Source: Apostichopus japonicus | Lineage: Eukaryota > Echinodermata > Holothuroidea > Aspidochirotida > Stichopodidae | DNA length: 64,000 bases | Direction of reading: 5' to 3' | Assembly (NCBI RefSeq): GCF_037975245.1 | Contig: NC_092561.1 | Span: forward strand, 684,001-748,000 | In this document: piece after piece, positions 13,901 to 25,143 of the stretch | Numbering within the stretch: the first letter of the stretch is position 1 | Layout of the letters: each line of letters opens with the position of its first letter | Notes under the pieces: generated by a model | Database searches by the model: none | Seen by the model: the letters and a program-made list of their open reading frames with translations, nothing else | What the model was told of the DNA's origin: nothing | Made by a program: the position numbers and the translations under genes

Positions 13901-16900
13901 TTTGGACAACTAAAGATAGCGCCTTAATCTAAAGGCAAACCTCATAGTTGTCTCCGAGAGTGAGATTGGAGTCTACGGTATGGTATGGGCCGATAAAGGC
14001 CCCTATATATGTATATGTGCGTGTGTGTGTGTGTGTGTGGAGTCTACGGTATATATGGGCCGATATAGGCCCCTGTACATGTTTATGTGTGTGTGTGTGT
14101 GTGTGTGATGTATGTGCGAACCAACTCAACCAGAATATACTTTAAAGCAATGGCCAGTTTACATTTACTATTTTAATTTGACTATAATTTTATGATTACA
14201 TTTTTGCCTGTAAATGGGCGACACAATAATACGTCAACAACTCATCAATACTGTTAATTTTGATATAATTTTCTAACACCCAGATAGGAGCTTCCCCACC
14301 CACCCTCAGAACATTTACGTACACCCAGTCTTCCCACCCCCCACCCCTTCCCAGCCTCCTCTGATACCGCTTGACCACTAGCCGTAAGCTTGGCTAAATG
14401 CCAAAATATTGTTACACTTTCATCAGATGTGCAGTATAAGTTAGTCTTATAACCAAGATGGTTGCTTGCTTCAAAGTCGTAAAGATTGGTCGTTATTTAC
14501 GCTGGGATGTCATGTTATGGTCACCATAGAGAAGTTTTATTGCAATCATTTACACACAGCTTCCTAAAGCTTCTGCATTCCTCTGCCCCCATTCATTCAT
14601 TGATATGCTAATTAAATGTCCAATAGCGTAATAATCAGCGCACCAACATCAGTAAATAAGGTATTCACTTGAAGTATAAACATCCACGAGCGCTGAACAT
14701 AAAAAGGCATGCGTACAAGTCAAAACAGTTTGATCATGCCTTTAGTTGGGAACTGGTTTTTCTTGTTTGTTTGATCTGCTAGTTTTGGAATGTGGCTACA
14801 GCAATAGACAATGTCGTTTGGCTTATATAGAATTGTGTACACAACAATACCACAGTATGCAAGCTATGCATGTTTTGGGTTAATTAAACAGAACGTTTTT
14901 GTTTCTTTGTTTTGACTAAGGATTAAGATAATTAACAGAATGTGGAAAAGATATTTGGAAAATTTCCAAAGCTTCAAGGTTCGATCGTTATCGTTCACCG
15001 AATCCACAGAAGTGTAGGATACGTTGGTAAACCGACTTTTCACTTTTTGTGCAATACAGTATTATTCTTATGCTGTGATCTGCAGAGCTATACATGAAGT
15101 GCTATTCTACTTCATCCAGTATTCCGATGATGATCATTTCCAAAAATTGATTGTAGGCCCTACTCTACTACCGGTAGCTACCAGACTTAAGACCCCCCCC
15201 CCCTCCATACACCAGGCACCAAACTTCCGCAAGTAGCAAATAATAATAATATATATTTATATAGCGCTTTTAATAAAGAATATCTCAAAGCAGTACATGG
15301 GACTATATAGTAAAATCATGAGAAGTAGAACTATAAGATACATACGGCGCAATAAAGTAGTTCAAGCAAAATCAGAAGAGAGAAAAAATAGCCCCCTTGG
15401 TCCTCACCACTGACACCATACATTTTTTCTTGTTTCTGTCTCCGAGTCTTACAGAAGGACCCACGACAGGTTATTGAGCTGTTCAATCCAGGGTCATGAG
15501 TTAACAGACTATTTTAAATTCTGAAGCAGGATGGATTTAATTTGCAAACTGTAAGGTCATTGACGAAGAAAATATTGGTCAGCTTCTACGAAGTGTTTAC
15601 AACCAAACGATACTAACAGAAGTCGTTGTTAGGGTTATGGAACGCGGACAAGATTTACAACTTTGAAAGAATTCGAGTGGGCGAGAGTACGTCTTAGTGA
15701 GTGATTGGATTTAACGCACTGTAAATTCACTAAATATCATTACATCACCTACAAACATTCGTCTGTCTCAGTTCTTTGGACAAAATAATCGGGGTTTTAG
15801 TTCTATTTTAAACCTCTTGTCACCGTTTTATCTTAATCGTTTGCCATTTTACCTGTAAGGTCAACCACCTGAGCACAACAAAGTCTTTAACAATTTAAGG
15901 TTTACCTGGCGAAACATCACTTTTGAAAAAGACGATAAATGTCATCGGGCTGGGGTGGGGTGGGGTGGGGGGTGACTTCATTGTTTCTTCTGCCATGTTG
16001 AACAGATAAAGAATTAACAATAATCATGAAATCAGCTCTATATATATGTTGTCACTTTTTGTGCTTCTCGGAACCATTTATGTTTACTATGGACATGAGT
16101 TGCCGTTTTGAATTTATTGCTTGGAAAATGAAACAAACTGAGTGATTCTTTTATTAAAAAGGCAAATCCTTTGTATTGAAAAAGGAGAGAGCTATAACTG
16201 GATTCTGTTTTTAATTCATGTTTACTTATCCTTGTAAGCTTTTGTCTTAAGACTTGGTTCGAACTTAAGTTTTGATCACGAAAACAGTACCGCATCATAT
16301 CACATGACACACAGTGGGGTTGAACAAACAATTTAGCAAGCGAGGAGTAAACATTTTAATTTAAGACAACAGCTTAATCATCTTTCAAATAACGTTAGAA
16401 GTTCCTTGACTGTAGCATTAAGAATACATACTAGCAAGTAATCTGGTAAACAGACGTTTAGCCAGCAAAAGTCTCGCATAGATTCCCAATCCTCTTTTTT
16501 CTTGTTTTGGTGAGATAAGATCAGTGTATAGCTGAATATACCAATCGGTATTCTTAGCAGGGACTTAGACACACACTGTTTGCTGTTAGGCTATAATTGG
16601 ACGATTGGGTACACATTCAGTTTTGACCACTGAGCGCATTCATGCACTGGCCTACACAGCTAACATAAATCCTAATGAGTGCCACCTATACTCGTGATTT
16701 GTCCTCTGTGTAATGTCGCGCAAGCTTCATAATTATGCCTCTCTTCTGCGCAAGTCAGCCTGACTACACATACCGAAATGTGCTGTTTGTCGTCAATCCT
16801 CAACCGCGGTTAGTATTGACTATTTTTTCATTTTCTTTGTCTTTTTATGATAATAGATGCCTGTAGTGCAATGTTCTGTCGCGCATATGGCATAGATTTT

Positions 16901-18967
16901 GCGTCTCTTTTGCGCGAGTATCCATGACTACATAGTACATCCCACAATGCACCGCTTGTCTTTAATCCATTAACGCCAAGTTATTTACGCCTGCGCAGTC
17001 GTTATATGCTGTCGCGCATGCGTCGTAGATATTTATGCTCTTCTGCTTGAGTCACCCAGATACATCGCTTGTCTTCAATCCTCTAAAGTTAAGACTGACT
17101 AACCCTAGACATATTTCCATCATGTCTATTAACGTCTATATACAGCACATGTTGTTTCAGCCTAACGTATATCAGATGTCTCTATTAAAGACCAAGTTGC
17201 GATTTATGAACTGCATAACACATTCCGTCATAGTTGATGTGATGTTAAATGGAATATATAGGACCCATTAATAATTACTGAATGATGGTGGATACATCCT
17301 TTGAAGTGAGTCCCTCTCTAATCTGCAACGCCTAATCACCGTCAGATGTCGGATGCGCGCATGTGCATTCTTGACCCCCCCCCCCCGCCTCATTCATTCC
17401 TTTATCATAAATCAGATAACAAAATGAAAATAACTCGAGTCAAGTTTATCAATTCTTTATCCAGACAAAGCAGCGAACGTACATGAATGAAATCAACAAC
17501 AAACTCTTCTGTCGAAAAATCCGATACGGATTCACCTTTGTGCTACATTACAGTCAGATCATAATGGAGTTCTGAAAAGTTGTTTACGTGTAGTCAAAGA
17601 AAGCAATACATCAGTGGAGAGGTTATAAAAGTAGGACGTGTTGATATGCATTTCCAGTACTACAGTATAGTGTTATGTGTAATCCACTATAGATAGGCTA
17701 TACGATATGCTTGTATGGTTTTGTCGTGGCGGTTGTCTTAAAATTGGCAGTAAAGTTGCGGTTGTTCTGATTATCAGAAGACGTGATAGCAACACTTTAC
17801 ATTACTATGAAACTTTGTTTTATTATATCAAAGAATTTTCCAACCGCTTTGATAAAACTGACAGCTATTTCCCGGCTAATTAATCAAACAAGACTGCGGG
17901 TTTTGTCCCACTATTGGCCAGGATACCTCATTGTGGTATAGTGGCGTTTACTGTTTTTGGGCAGGTCATCAGTTTATTGACCTAATTATACTAGAAGGGG
18001 CATATGATGGCCAATTATGCTTCAGTATTTGAATTTTTGAGTTTTTTTTTTTTCTCACTGAGACATTGAATTGTCTAATTTAACACTCCTCGATATCTTG
18101 AAATAATTGGGAGATGCAAAACTTTGATTTGTTTTAGCAAATGGGGCTAATATACTAATGACCTTTAACAAACAGAAAGGATACCACACGTATAGTATAA
18201 GCTAAGTTTGTAGATATTTTGGGAGTATATAGTATGTGGTGTTACTTTATACCGTGGTGGGTGAGGTAGGGTAGGGTAGGGTGGGGTGGGGGGTTGGACG
18301 GGAGGGTGCTACTGTAAATATGTAGATCTGCTTAAGCGAGGGACAATGACAACATTTTTTTAATTTAAAATGTTATATTTATATGCTAGCTTTTAACAGT
18401 AATATCGTTATATTACATGTAAGCATTATTGTCATGTTGGTAGTTAATTCACACACCTGTATGAAAACGAAAATATAGAGTCAACTAAGTATACCCCATC
18501 CCACCTCCTCAATGCACCACTCCAACCAAAAACCCCTGTCTTCTTGAAGTTGTCACCTTCAGTACTGAGAATTATAACACAGGTCCCACCGATACCGTGG
18601 AGATGCCGGGAGAGGGGACCCCCGTTACCGCGGGGACCCACGTTACCGCGGGGATGCCGGGCGATGGGAAACATGGCCCTGATAGTTTTCATAACAATGA
18701 AGGTGCAATCACAGACGGCACTTTCTACACCACTGAATATCAGTGGTCTGACTCCCTACCACCGCAATTTCAAACCATGCTTTGTTGAGGTCACCCCACA
18801 TTTGCCAGATGAATTTCAATAACAACGAACGAAAAATATATGAAAAGCAAACATTGAGGGGCAATAATATACGATATGATTTTTAAACTAACAAAATTAA
18901 CTATCTTACCTGATTTCCCGACGTTCTCTGCTCCCAGGACCAGTATGTTCACCTCTTCAATCTTCAT
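7536..18967 (-). CDS. RERGL-like: RERGL/RERG-like small GTPase gene (four coding exons)
   Basis: Four exons (18967-18910, 11127-11071, 10772-10699, 7973-7536) join across GT-AG introns in phases 1, 1 and 0 into 208 residues. What I see: P-loop GAENVGKS (residues 12-19), LTVRFLTKRFIGDYD (21-35), DTC-S-K at the switch II position (59-63), WADAVALVYDV (76-86), G4 motif NKVD (119-122), G5 motif EVSA (148-151), then a basic tail (KRKRSRS, LRKRRGS) with no CAAX box. Length and exon plan fit the Ras-related RERG/RERGL family, whose members are Ras-like GTPases lacking a lipidation box. Relative to Ras, Thr35 is His37, Gly60 is Ser62 and Gln61 is Lys63, so GTP hydrolysis and effector switching are probably altered; vertebrate RERGL is also degenerate here. 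An in-frame ATG at 19018-19016 would add 17 residues. No AATAAA is evident within 1 kb downstream; an ATTAAA lies at 7212-7207. Confidence 0.87.
7974..10698 (-). other. Intron 3 of the RERGL-like gene (2.7 kb)
   Basis: Bounded by GTGAGTTA and TTTGTATGAACAG on the minus strand. It holds a poly(C) run near 9409-9420 and otherwise nothing I recognise. Intron 2 (10773-11070) is only 298 bases and featureless. Confidence 0.8.
10699..10772 (-). CDS. RERGL-like: RERGL-like exon 3 (switch I to switch II)
   Basis: 74 bases between acceptor TTTCTTCTACACAG and donor TAAG|GTGAGTTA, starting in phase 1 and ending in phase 0. It encodes SIYQHTVDCEAEQYNVSM then LDTCSK. SIYxHxV aligns with the STYRHQ/SIYxKH segment of RERG and RERGL, and DTCSK stands where DTAGQ is expected. 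Confidence 0.87.
11071..11127 (-). CDS. RERGL-like: RERGL-like exon 2 (after P-loop, switch I)
   Basis: 57 bases between acceptor CTTTGCAG and donor GAAG|GTACGTGG. It encodes LTVRFLTKRFIGDYDSHE with split codons at both ends (Ala20 and Asp39). The Ras-family boundary GKS|A is conserved. The sequence DSHED replaces the usual DPTxE of switch I. Confidence 0.88.
13967..14108. repeat. Tandem duplication with (GT)n tails
   Basis: GAGTCTACGGTAT...GGGCCGATA(A/T)AGGCCCCT...(GT)n occurs twice, about 68 bases apart. GGGCC...GGCCC is a short internal palindrome. Two (GT)n tracts are at about 14019-14039 and 14086-14107. Confidence 0.85.
15236..15310 (+). repeat. Dispersed repeat with ATTTATATAGCGCTTTT motif
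   Basis: AATAATAATAATATATATTT followed by ATAGCGCTTTTAATAAAG and CTCAAAGCAGTACATGG. I know this AATAAT...TATAGCGC...CTCAAAGC arrangement as a common interspersed motif in aquatic animal genomes. A reverse-orientation relative lies at 36545-36608. Confidence 0.5.
15949..15973 (+). other. G-quadruplex-capable (GGGGT)n tract
   Basis: GGGCTGGGGTGGGGTGGGG followed by TGGGGGGTG gives more than four G runs of three or more with one-base loops. It lies in the long intron, on the non-transcribed strand's complement. Confidence 0.6.
16700..17105. repeat. Diverged tandem triplication, units 130-165 bases
   Basis: GTCGCGCA starts at 16715, 16878 and 17011. Each is followed by a TGCxTCTxTTxTGCxxGAGT-like segment, then GACTACA/GATACATC and a CTTGTCTTCAATCCTC-like segment. 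The three units are clearly related but diverged. Confidence 0.65.
18254..18295 (+). other. G-quadruplex-capable GGGTA-type tract
   Basis: GGTAGGGTAGGGTAGGGTGG followed by GGTGGGGGG gives five or more G runs with short loops. It resembles a degenerate telomere-like GGGTA array within intron 1. Confidence 0.6.
18605..18662. repeat. Short GC-rich tandem repeat
   Basis: CGTTACCGCGGGGA occurs twice (about 18625 and 18643), flanked by GATGCCGGG on both sides. It is a local GC island in AT-rich intron, about 250 bases inside the splice donor of the first coding exon. Confidence 0.55.
18910..18967 (-). CDS. RERGL-like: RERGL-like exon with start codon and P-loop
   Basis: 58 coding bases from ATG (18967-18965) to the donor TCAG|GTAAGATAG, encoding MKIEEVNILVLGAENVGKS plus one base of the next codon. 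The ATG has A at -3. The in-frame upstream ATG at 19018 has a weaker context but would be the first ATG of the predicted transcript, so the N-terminus is ambiguous between 208 and 225 residues. Confidence 0.85.
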
Positions 18968-19151
18968 CTTGTGTACTCTCTCCCAAATTTTCTCTCTGAT
19001 AGTTGTGTCCAGATACATTAGATTCTCTGTCCCTTAATCCGACGACAGTAAACAACTAATTAAGCAGAATGAATAATGGAATACCTCGAATCTCCAAACA
19101 ATAGATTTCAAAATCAGATAAATAACAAATTGCGACGGAGCTCTGACTTAC

Positions 19152-19190
19152 AGCGGTGTTGCTCGAACGGTACTTCACAAACTTTTGATC
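19152..19190 (-). other. Predicted 5' untranslated first exon of the RERGL-like gene
   Basis: On the minus strand, sequence about 30 bases below the TATA box runs without any ATG into ACACCGCT|GTAAGTCAGAG, a consensus donor. The likely acceptor is GGGACAG at about 19027, giving an intron of about 125 bases. The transcription start (about 19190) is placed only by distance from the TATA box. Confidence 0.4.
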
Positions 19191-19210
19191 TTTTCTTTTC
19201 GAAGGGACTC

Positions 19211-19220
19211 CTTTTATATA
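19211..19220 (-). promoter_or_regulatory. TATA box for the RERGL-like gene
   Basis: TATATAAAAG on the minus strand, in the context GAGTATATAAAAGGAGT. It stands 244 bases above the P-loop exon ATG and just above a predicted untranslated exon with a consensus donor. Confidence 0.55.
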
Positions 19221-19517
19221 CTCAGCGATGTGTGCCTGTCAAACTTGCGCAAGATCCCTTGTGCAGTCGCTCCTATGTGTCAGTTTGCCCTTTCGTATAC
19301 AAGAAATGCATCAGTTCCAGGAAACAGGCTCAATTAATAATATATCTGAACCCCCGTGCAGTCGTCACTACCTGAACCCAGCAACAAAACAAAACACGCC
19401 ATCTGTTACCGACACCAACCCCCTTGAGAATCGATGTATTTAGCGATCCTCCAATAGGAACGCAAGATCTACCTTGCAACGGAAGAATGCATTATAAAAT
19501 AGGGGTAACCGAGTATA

Positions 19518-19751
19518 TTGACAGCGCTGTTATCGAAGTGTATATATACGTGGTACGCTCTTCGTGCAGAAGGAGATAGCAAAGTTCTTGCATTTGATGT
19601 GTCCCAGCGGGATTATGTTTATGCAAAATCGATCATGATCCAGGCGGAACGGGAACGAATGAAGCAAAATTGTAATGGTTGCCGAGGAGAAAAATACAAA
19701 TTATTCCTCGGTGTTCATTGCACGCACCTCATGAAAAAAAAAAATGAATAA
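19518..19751 (+). other. Open frame of 77 codons, possible coding remnant
   Basis: The middle of the frame (EGDSKVLAFDVSQRDYVYAK, then SIMIQAERERMKQN) reads like real protein, with hydrophilic and charged composition. It is preceded by CTCTTCGTGCAG, which could be an acceptor. I recognise no family. It lies just upstream of, and opposite to, the RERGL-like promoter. It could be an exon, a pseudogene fragment or chance. Confidence 0.2.
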
Positions 19752-19924
19752 GCTGCGAAATTACTCTCTTACTTGTAATTTTCTATCTGCATATACCTCA
19801 TGACGCATATCTAAAGCAGAAGATGAATAGGAACGCCTAACAAAATCCGGATTTCTGGATAATAGTTATATTTTACACGGGTTTCTTTGACACTGTGTTG
19901 TGAGTTATTACGATTTTTGATGTG

Positions 19925-20090
19925 TTGTAATCGAGTCAGGTACTTCTATCAGTGTACCAAGTACTTTCCGAGTACATAAGGTAACGTTGTCTCATTACCT
20001 TTTGATGACCCGAGTACCCGAGTCCGAGTAGAGATTTTAGCATCCGAGTACCGGATACGAGTGCGTTTGCATTCGAGTACTTCGATGTGA
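19925..20090. repeat. GAGTAC-rich degenerate repeat
   Basis: Repeated CGAGTAC, GAGTCCGAGTA and AAGTACTTTCCGAGTAC blocks. It is related to the tracts at 0.3, 29.0 and 58.4 kb. Confidence 0.5.
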
Positions 20091-20099
20091 TCAATATTC

Positions 20100-22796
20100 A
20101 TGAACCTTATTCTTATACCTCATACCGCATGTTTCTTGGAGGAATGATGTAAATTGAATTTAACGACATTGCTTTATGCAAAGAATGTCAACGAGAAAGA
20201 TGTTTATATAAACGTAACTTTCTTCCTTGCTTGCAGTTTAACAGAACTGTTCACTCCAATGTATGTATTCTCTTATACTGCATTATGGGTATGTTGTTGT
20301 GAGACAGATCAACTCGCCCCACGCAGTGACGCTTCACTGTCTACACATTATGCTAACAAATCTGACAAACTCGTCCCACGCAACGTTGCCGTTATATGGA
20401 TGCATAATACGTCTCTGAGACACTGACAAACTCGCCCTAATATCCAACCAACGCAGTAACACATGTGCTGACGCAGGGGTTCAGCGTCATATAGAAGAGA
20501 TGTGAGGTGGGAGGATGGGGGAGGAGGGGGGGGGGGGCGGTGGACCTTATACCTGTACCGTGTTGGGATATTATTGAATTACGCTGCGCAAATTGCAAAG
20601 ACAATAGTTTAGCCTGGGCATAGTCTATATCGATACGCTATTGTACTAGTCTGCATAACAGTGAGTCGTATAACACCCAATTGATTTTCTCATGTCATCG
20701 TTTGCCATATTCCAATAAATCCAATCAACAGTGACGTAATCGCGTTTCCTAATCATGGAGCACGATGAATTAAGAATGAAGGTTACGTAATATAGTCCTA
20801 TTCGGTATTCTAGACTCTCGAGCAGTCGTTTCCTTCAATCAGCCTCAGTTGTCATGCTTCTAATTAGGCCAAATACAATAATCAACGTCCAGAGTGGTGT
20901 CCAATCATTATTGACTGAGGCATGCGATATTTATATAGGATATATGATAAAGCAGCAACTGACGGCGTTCCATGAACGACATCTGTATATACTTGTAATA
21001 CGGTACCCTATTAAAGGTAGATTAAACGCGTATTTAGGTATAGAGACGTGTGAAACATATACGTACTAGTTTCCTTTACTAGGTAACAACTTCCTGCATC
21101 TGGAGCGACATAGCAAACGGAAAATATTAATTATAAATGATTAAATGTAAAAACTCTAAAGCCGAGCGATAAATAGTCCTGCTTATTAATTGACGTCTGG
21201 AAGGTGGTTCACATATATGTTAAGCCGCCACATATTCATGTGGGAGAAACCGAATGGCTTATTATCACTTACACTTATCAGCCACTTCCATCGTCAATCT
21301 GGAGGAAACTGATGTCGAGACGATTATTCCTTAAAATTCCAAAGCAGTTATTAGCACAACCATACGTGTAGACTATACAGGCTTTATTTATAGTTTAGAT
21401 ATGACTCACAATGCACTGGTTGGCCTCTAAACATTGACATTTTCCTGCTGGGGTGGGGGGGGGGGTAGACGGACAAACCCTCTACATGGGAGTCACATTC
21501 AACGGCCGTACATGTAGCCACACCCTTAATATGTATAATTTTGGATCCGACTACAGCCAGCCCGTAAAGGTTCATGACCTTTCCTAACTCAGTCGGGGGA
21601 AATTTACAATTTGTCCCACCCCATACCCCTCCCCCTATCTTTAAAATCATGTGCACGCCACTGTGCTATACCAACACATTAAGTCAAAGTCAAATAAACC
21701 TGCTTGTACGCAACAATTGCCACTTGTTGCATCATGTCCAATTTGGAAAGTTCGGGGGAATTTATTGATTACACGAGGTACTAAATAAAAAGCACTTACA
21801 TCATACGTATACTGTGAGGTATAGTGATACACAGTCAAGGGGCATTTGTCGTATCACATGCATTTATATAGTAATATATATGTCACTAGAACCACGACGT
21901 CACAGTCTGACATTTTTCCTTATCTCCTTCATATCAAAACCACAAATCCATTCTGTCAATACAACATACTCCCGATTTCCTAGACTTTTGTATTAACCAA
22001 AGTTGAATTATAGGAACTCTTGCTTTGCTCCTCCTGACATAACAAAATCCCCTCCATTATCGAAATTCTAAGAATCTTGGAAGCGAGTACTTGTCATTGG
22101 TAAGGCGACATCAACTATACTTAGAAGCGTACATTTCTCTGCTCGCCGAATGTCCGGACTGGTAATTTAATTAACGAGCTCTGTGATGTTTCTCATCCTC
22201 CCTCTTAACTCTTTGAAATCGATCGAAGATGGAGAGAAAGGTGGAGAGAGGTGGAGAGAGAGAGAGGGGAAGAAAGCTAAATGATGTCTTTATACGTACG
22301 TACTCTAAGAAAAAGAGGAGATTTATTGGTTTAGTTCGACATGTTGATGTGTTTAAACTTTGTTCACTGCTCAGTTAAACACGAATTCATAATCATCTAT
22401 GAGCCTACAGCAAATACTTCATGCACATTCTGTAAGTAAATATGTAAAAATTAATTGATTGATCGATTTACGTATCTAGTATGGTACATCATTTCTCGGT
22501 AGAATGTATTTACGTAACCCATATACAATTATATAGGCTACGAATCATATAAAGTTGCTTATAATAACATGTATTTGATGACCTTTACTGATGTTTTTAA
22601 ATGATTTTCAGTGACAGATTGTGTAAAATTTATCTTAAAGAAGAGGATTTGAAGCAATAAGGCTTAGCAATCGGGAGGTTCGGTTTTTTTCGATCACCGA
22701 ACGGGTCATTGGTGGCCGGGTTTTTCATCCCAAGAACGATCTATGGTTTTCCCATATGAAATGACTTTCTAAATTGAAAACTGAGAAAAAAACAAA
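20100..22796. other. Non-coding region, nothing recognised
   Basis: Contains poly(G) runs near 20527 and 21456, a (GA)n patch near 22240-22266, and only short anonymous ORFs. One of these, on the minus strand at 21656-21384, spans the poly(G). Confidence 0.45.
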
Positions 22797-22892
22797 TTTG
22801 GGTTAAAATGTTGAATTGGAAGCCACCCGACGTGAAAGTTGTGATCCATAAGCCTGGCTTCTCCCACATTTGTGGTCGCTTAGGCGTCGTAA

Positions 22893-23262
<370 letters not shown>

Positions 23263-24040
23263 TTATCATTAGTATTATTTTTATTATTATTTTTAGTTTT
23301 ATAGAAAACCTCAAACTGTTAGTTGAAACGTGCAACCGCCGTCGCCGATCTTGTCACTAACTCCTTACATTGTTTAATGTTCGTCACAGAATTGTCATAT
23401 ACAGAATGCCATTATGTTGTTCTTTTAATCTAACCCTCCAAAAAAAAACCTTGCTCGAATATTTTACCCGGCACTTGGTACGTAATACAAGGAAGATTTT
23501 AAATTTAAGAATATGACATAATAGTCTAATTTCGTATTTTAAGTCATCGGTTAAGTAAATACTTGGATGGAATAATCCCGAGGGCAAAAATTCGTCAACA
23601 TTTAATCATCAAAATTACAAAAGAAAAAAAGACGGGCAAAAAACTAGCATTATTACTTTGAAACGAAAACCAAGGTTTGGTAGTGTTTTTGGCATCACGA
23701 TGAGATTACATCTTGGAAATATTATCAATCATACCGAGATGATGCACACTATCTCAGTAAAAAATAAATCGAAATTGGATCCTATCTGCGATCACGTGAC
23801 GGAATATATGAATAAATATTCTCTCAATTATATTGATTCCGTCCCGGCTACAGGGCTTCCCCGGTTTGACGGATATGGTCGTGTTGAGCTGCTTAATGGT
23901 CAAGGCTTTCCTTCTTGTTTACGGGGGTGAAAGTCCGGTCATGGCCATCTTCATTTAGCCGTATCCCCCTCCATATACAGAATGGTTTAAGTTATGATCA
24001 TACAGTGCCTGGAATGATTTTACTTCGCGGAATATAACTT
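23263..24040. other. Non-coding region, nothing recognised
   Basis: Short anonymous ORFs only (up to 90 codons at 23658-23930). No splice-flanked exon or repeat signature is seen. Confidence 0.4.
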
Positions 24041-24154
24041 TACCGTGTCAAGAAGGGAACTATGCATAGTATACAGAAAACTTCCAGGAATTCGATTGTT
24101 GTGTACCCGAGCTTGTTTCCTCAATGAAGAGATTCTTCATCCTAGTCATCTTGC

Positions 24155-24312
24155 AACAGGGTTCAGTGCTCCATCATGGCTACTTCAAACCTTCCCCTAT
24201 CTGCGAAGCTTTCCCAAAGGTCGGCAGCTTCGTCAGCCTGGTCATCATGGAACAGGGTTCAGCGCTTCATGCATGGCTATTTCAAAACTTCCGTAGGGTC
24301 GGCAGCTATAGA
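24155..24312. repeat. Tandem duplication, unit about 95 bases
   Basis: CAGGGTTCAGYGCTYCAT, then CATGGCTAYTTCAAA, then the GGTCGGCAGCT segment occurs at about 24158 and again at about 24253. The 138-codon plus frame at 24124-24540 runs through it and has no recognisable domain. Confidence 0.75.
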
Positions 24313-24779
24313 TGTCGCAGGCTGACTATGTATCGCACACATAGTACTGCTCTCATCTGCTCACAACCAGAAGAGCGCCATACAAATAACATCACTGCGC
24401 ACTGTGTTTATAAGATGAGGGCGATGAAAGACAAATACTTAGCCAAGTGCACTTACTTATTTACAGCTCTTAATGAACTTGTAATTCATGTTTTATATAT
24501 CCACGTCCACTCTCATCAATATATGATAACATTTTCGTAAAGAAACTGCAAAAGAACCTATTTTAAGTTAGCCTTATAATGGGGGGCAATACATTACGAC
24601 TTGCATCTTTTCTATGCTGAGAGCCTGACGTTTGTTACGGTACATATTGAAATGATTCAAAAATTGAACCAATCGGCAACTGTATACCTAAGTGATATAC
24701 AGAGATGGTTGTTATGAACACCGCCCTCACTCTCTGTCATTTCTGTATATATGATATATTGGCGGTAACAAAGCTACTT

Positions 24780-25143
24780 TACAAGAAAAGTCACCCAAGA
24801 TAGAGCATGCGCACGAAAACCAAAAGATTTAAGAGATCCACTCTCAAATCCAGTGCCCGAGAGACTGTGACGTCAATCCATCGGAAAGGGAACAGATGCT
24901 GCACATGATCTTAGCCAACAGTGGGGTACTTTACTAAGGAATGTCACCCAAGGAAGAACCTGGGCACGAAAAACCAAACAACTGAACGACTGATCCGCTC
25001 TCAACCCCGGTCCCCTTGCATCGAGACTGTGACTGTGTGATCATCGTCAGGTATGTATCAATATTCCCTAGAAGGGGTGGACATAATGATGCACAAATGA
25101 TCTTAGCCAAAATGCCGCGAAAAGTGGAAGGTAATAAAACTTG
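24780..25143 (-). repeat. U2 snRNA-derived repeat, two tandem units, minus strand
   Basis: On the minus strand, TTTTGGCTAAGATCA (about 25112-25098), preceded by CTTTTCGCGGCA, matches the 5' end of U2 snRNA (…CUUCUCGGCCUUUUGGCUAAGAUCA…). A second unit reads TTGGCTAAGATCATGTGCAG (about 24918-24899) then CATCTGTTC, matching U2 further along (…GUGUAGUAUCUGUUC…). Both units continue into a shared non-U2 body (GAGAGYGGATC, TTTGGTTTTCGTGC, CTTGGGTGAC). Unit spacing is 192 bases. This looks like an snRNA-headed SINE-like repeat or a duplicated U2 retropseudogene, not a functional U2 gene. Confidence 0.7.

Larger units (their letters stand above)
11128..18909 (-). other. Intron 1 of the RERGL-like gene (7.8 kb)
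   Basis: Bounded by GTAAGATAG and CTTTGCAG on the minus strand. It contains dispersed and simple repeats listed separately (13.97, 15.24, 15.95, 16.7, 18.26 and 18.6 kb) and no exon-like ORF that I can recognise. Confidence 0.8.
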
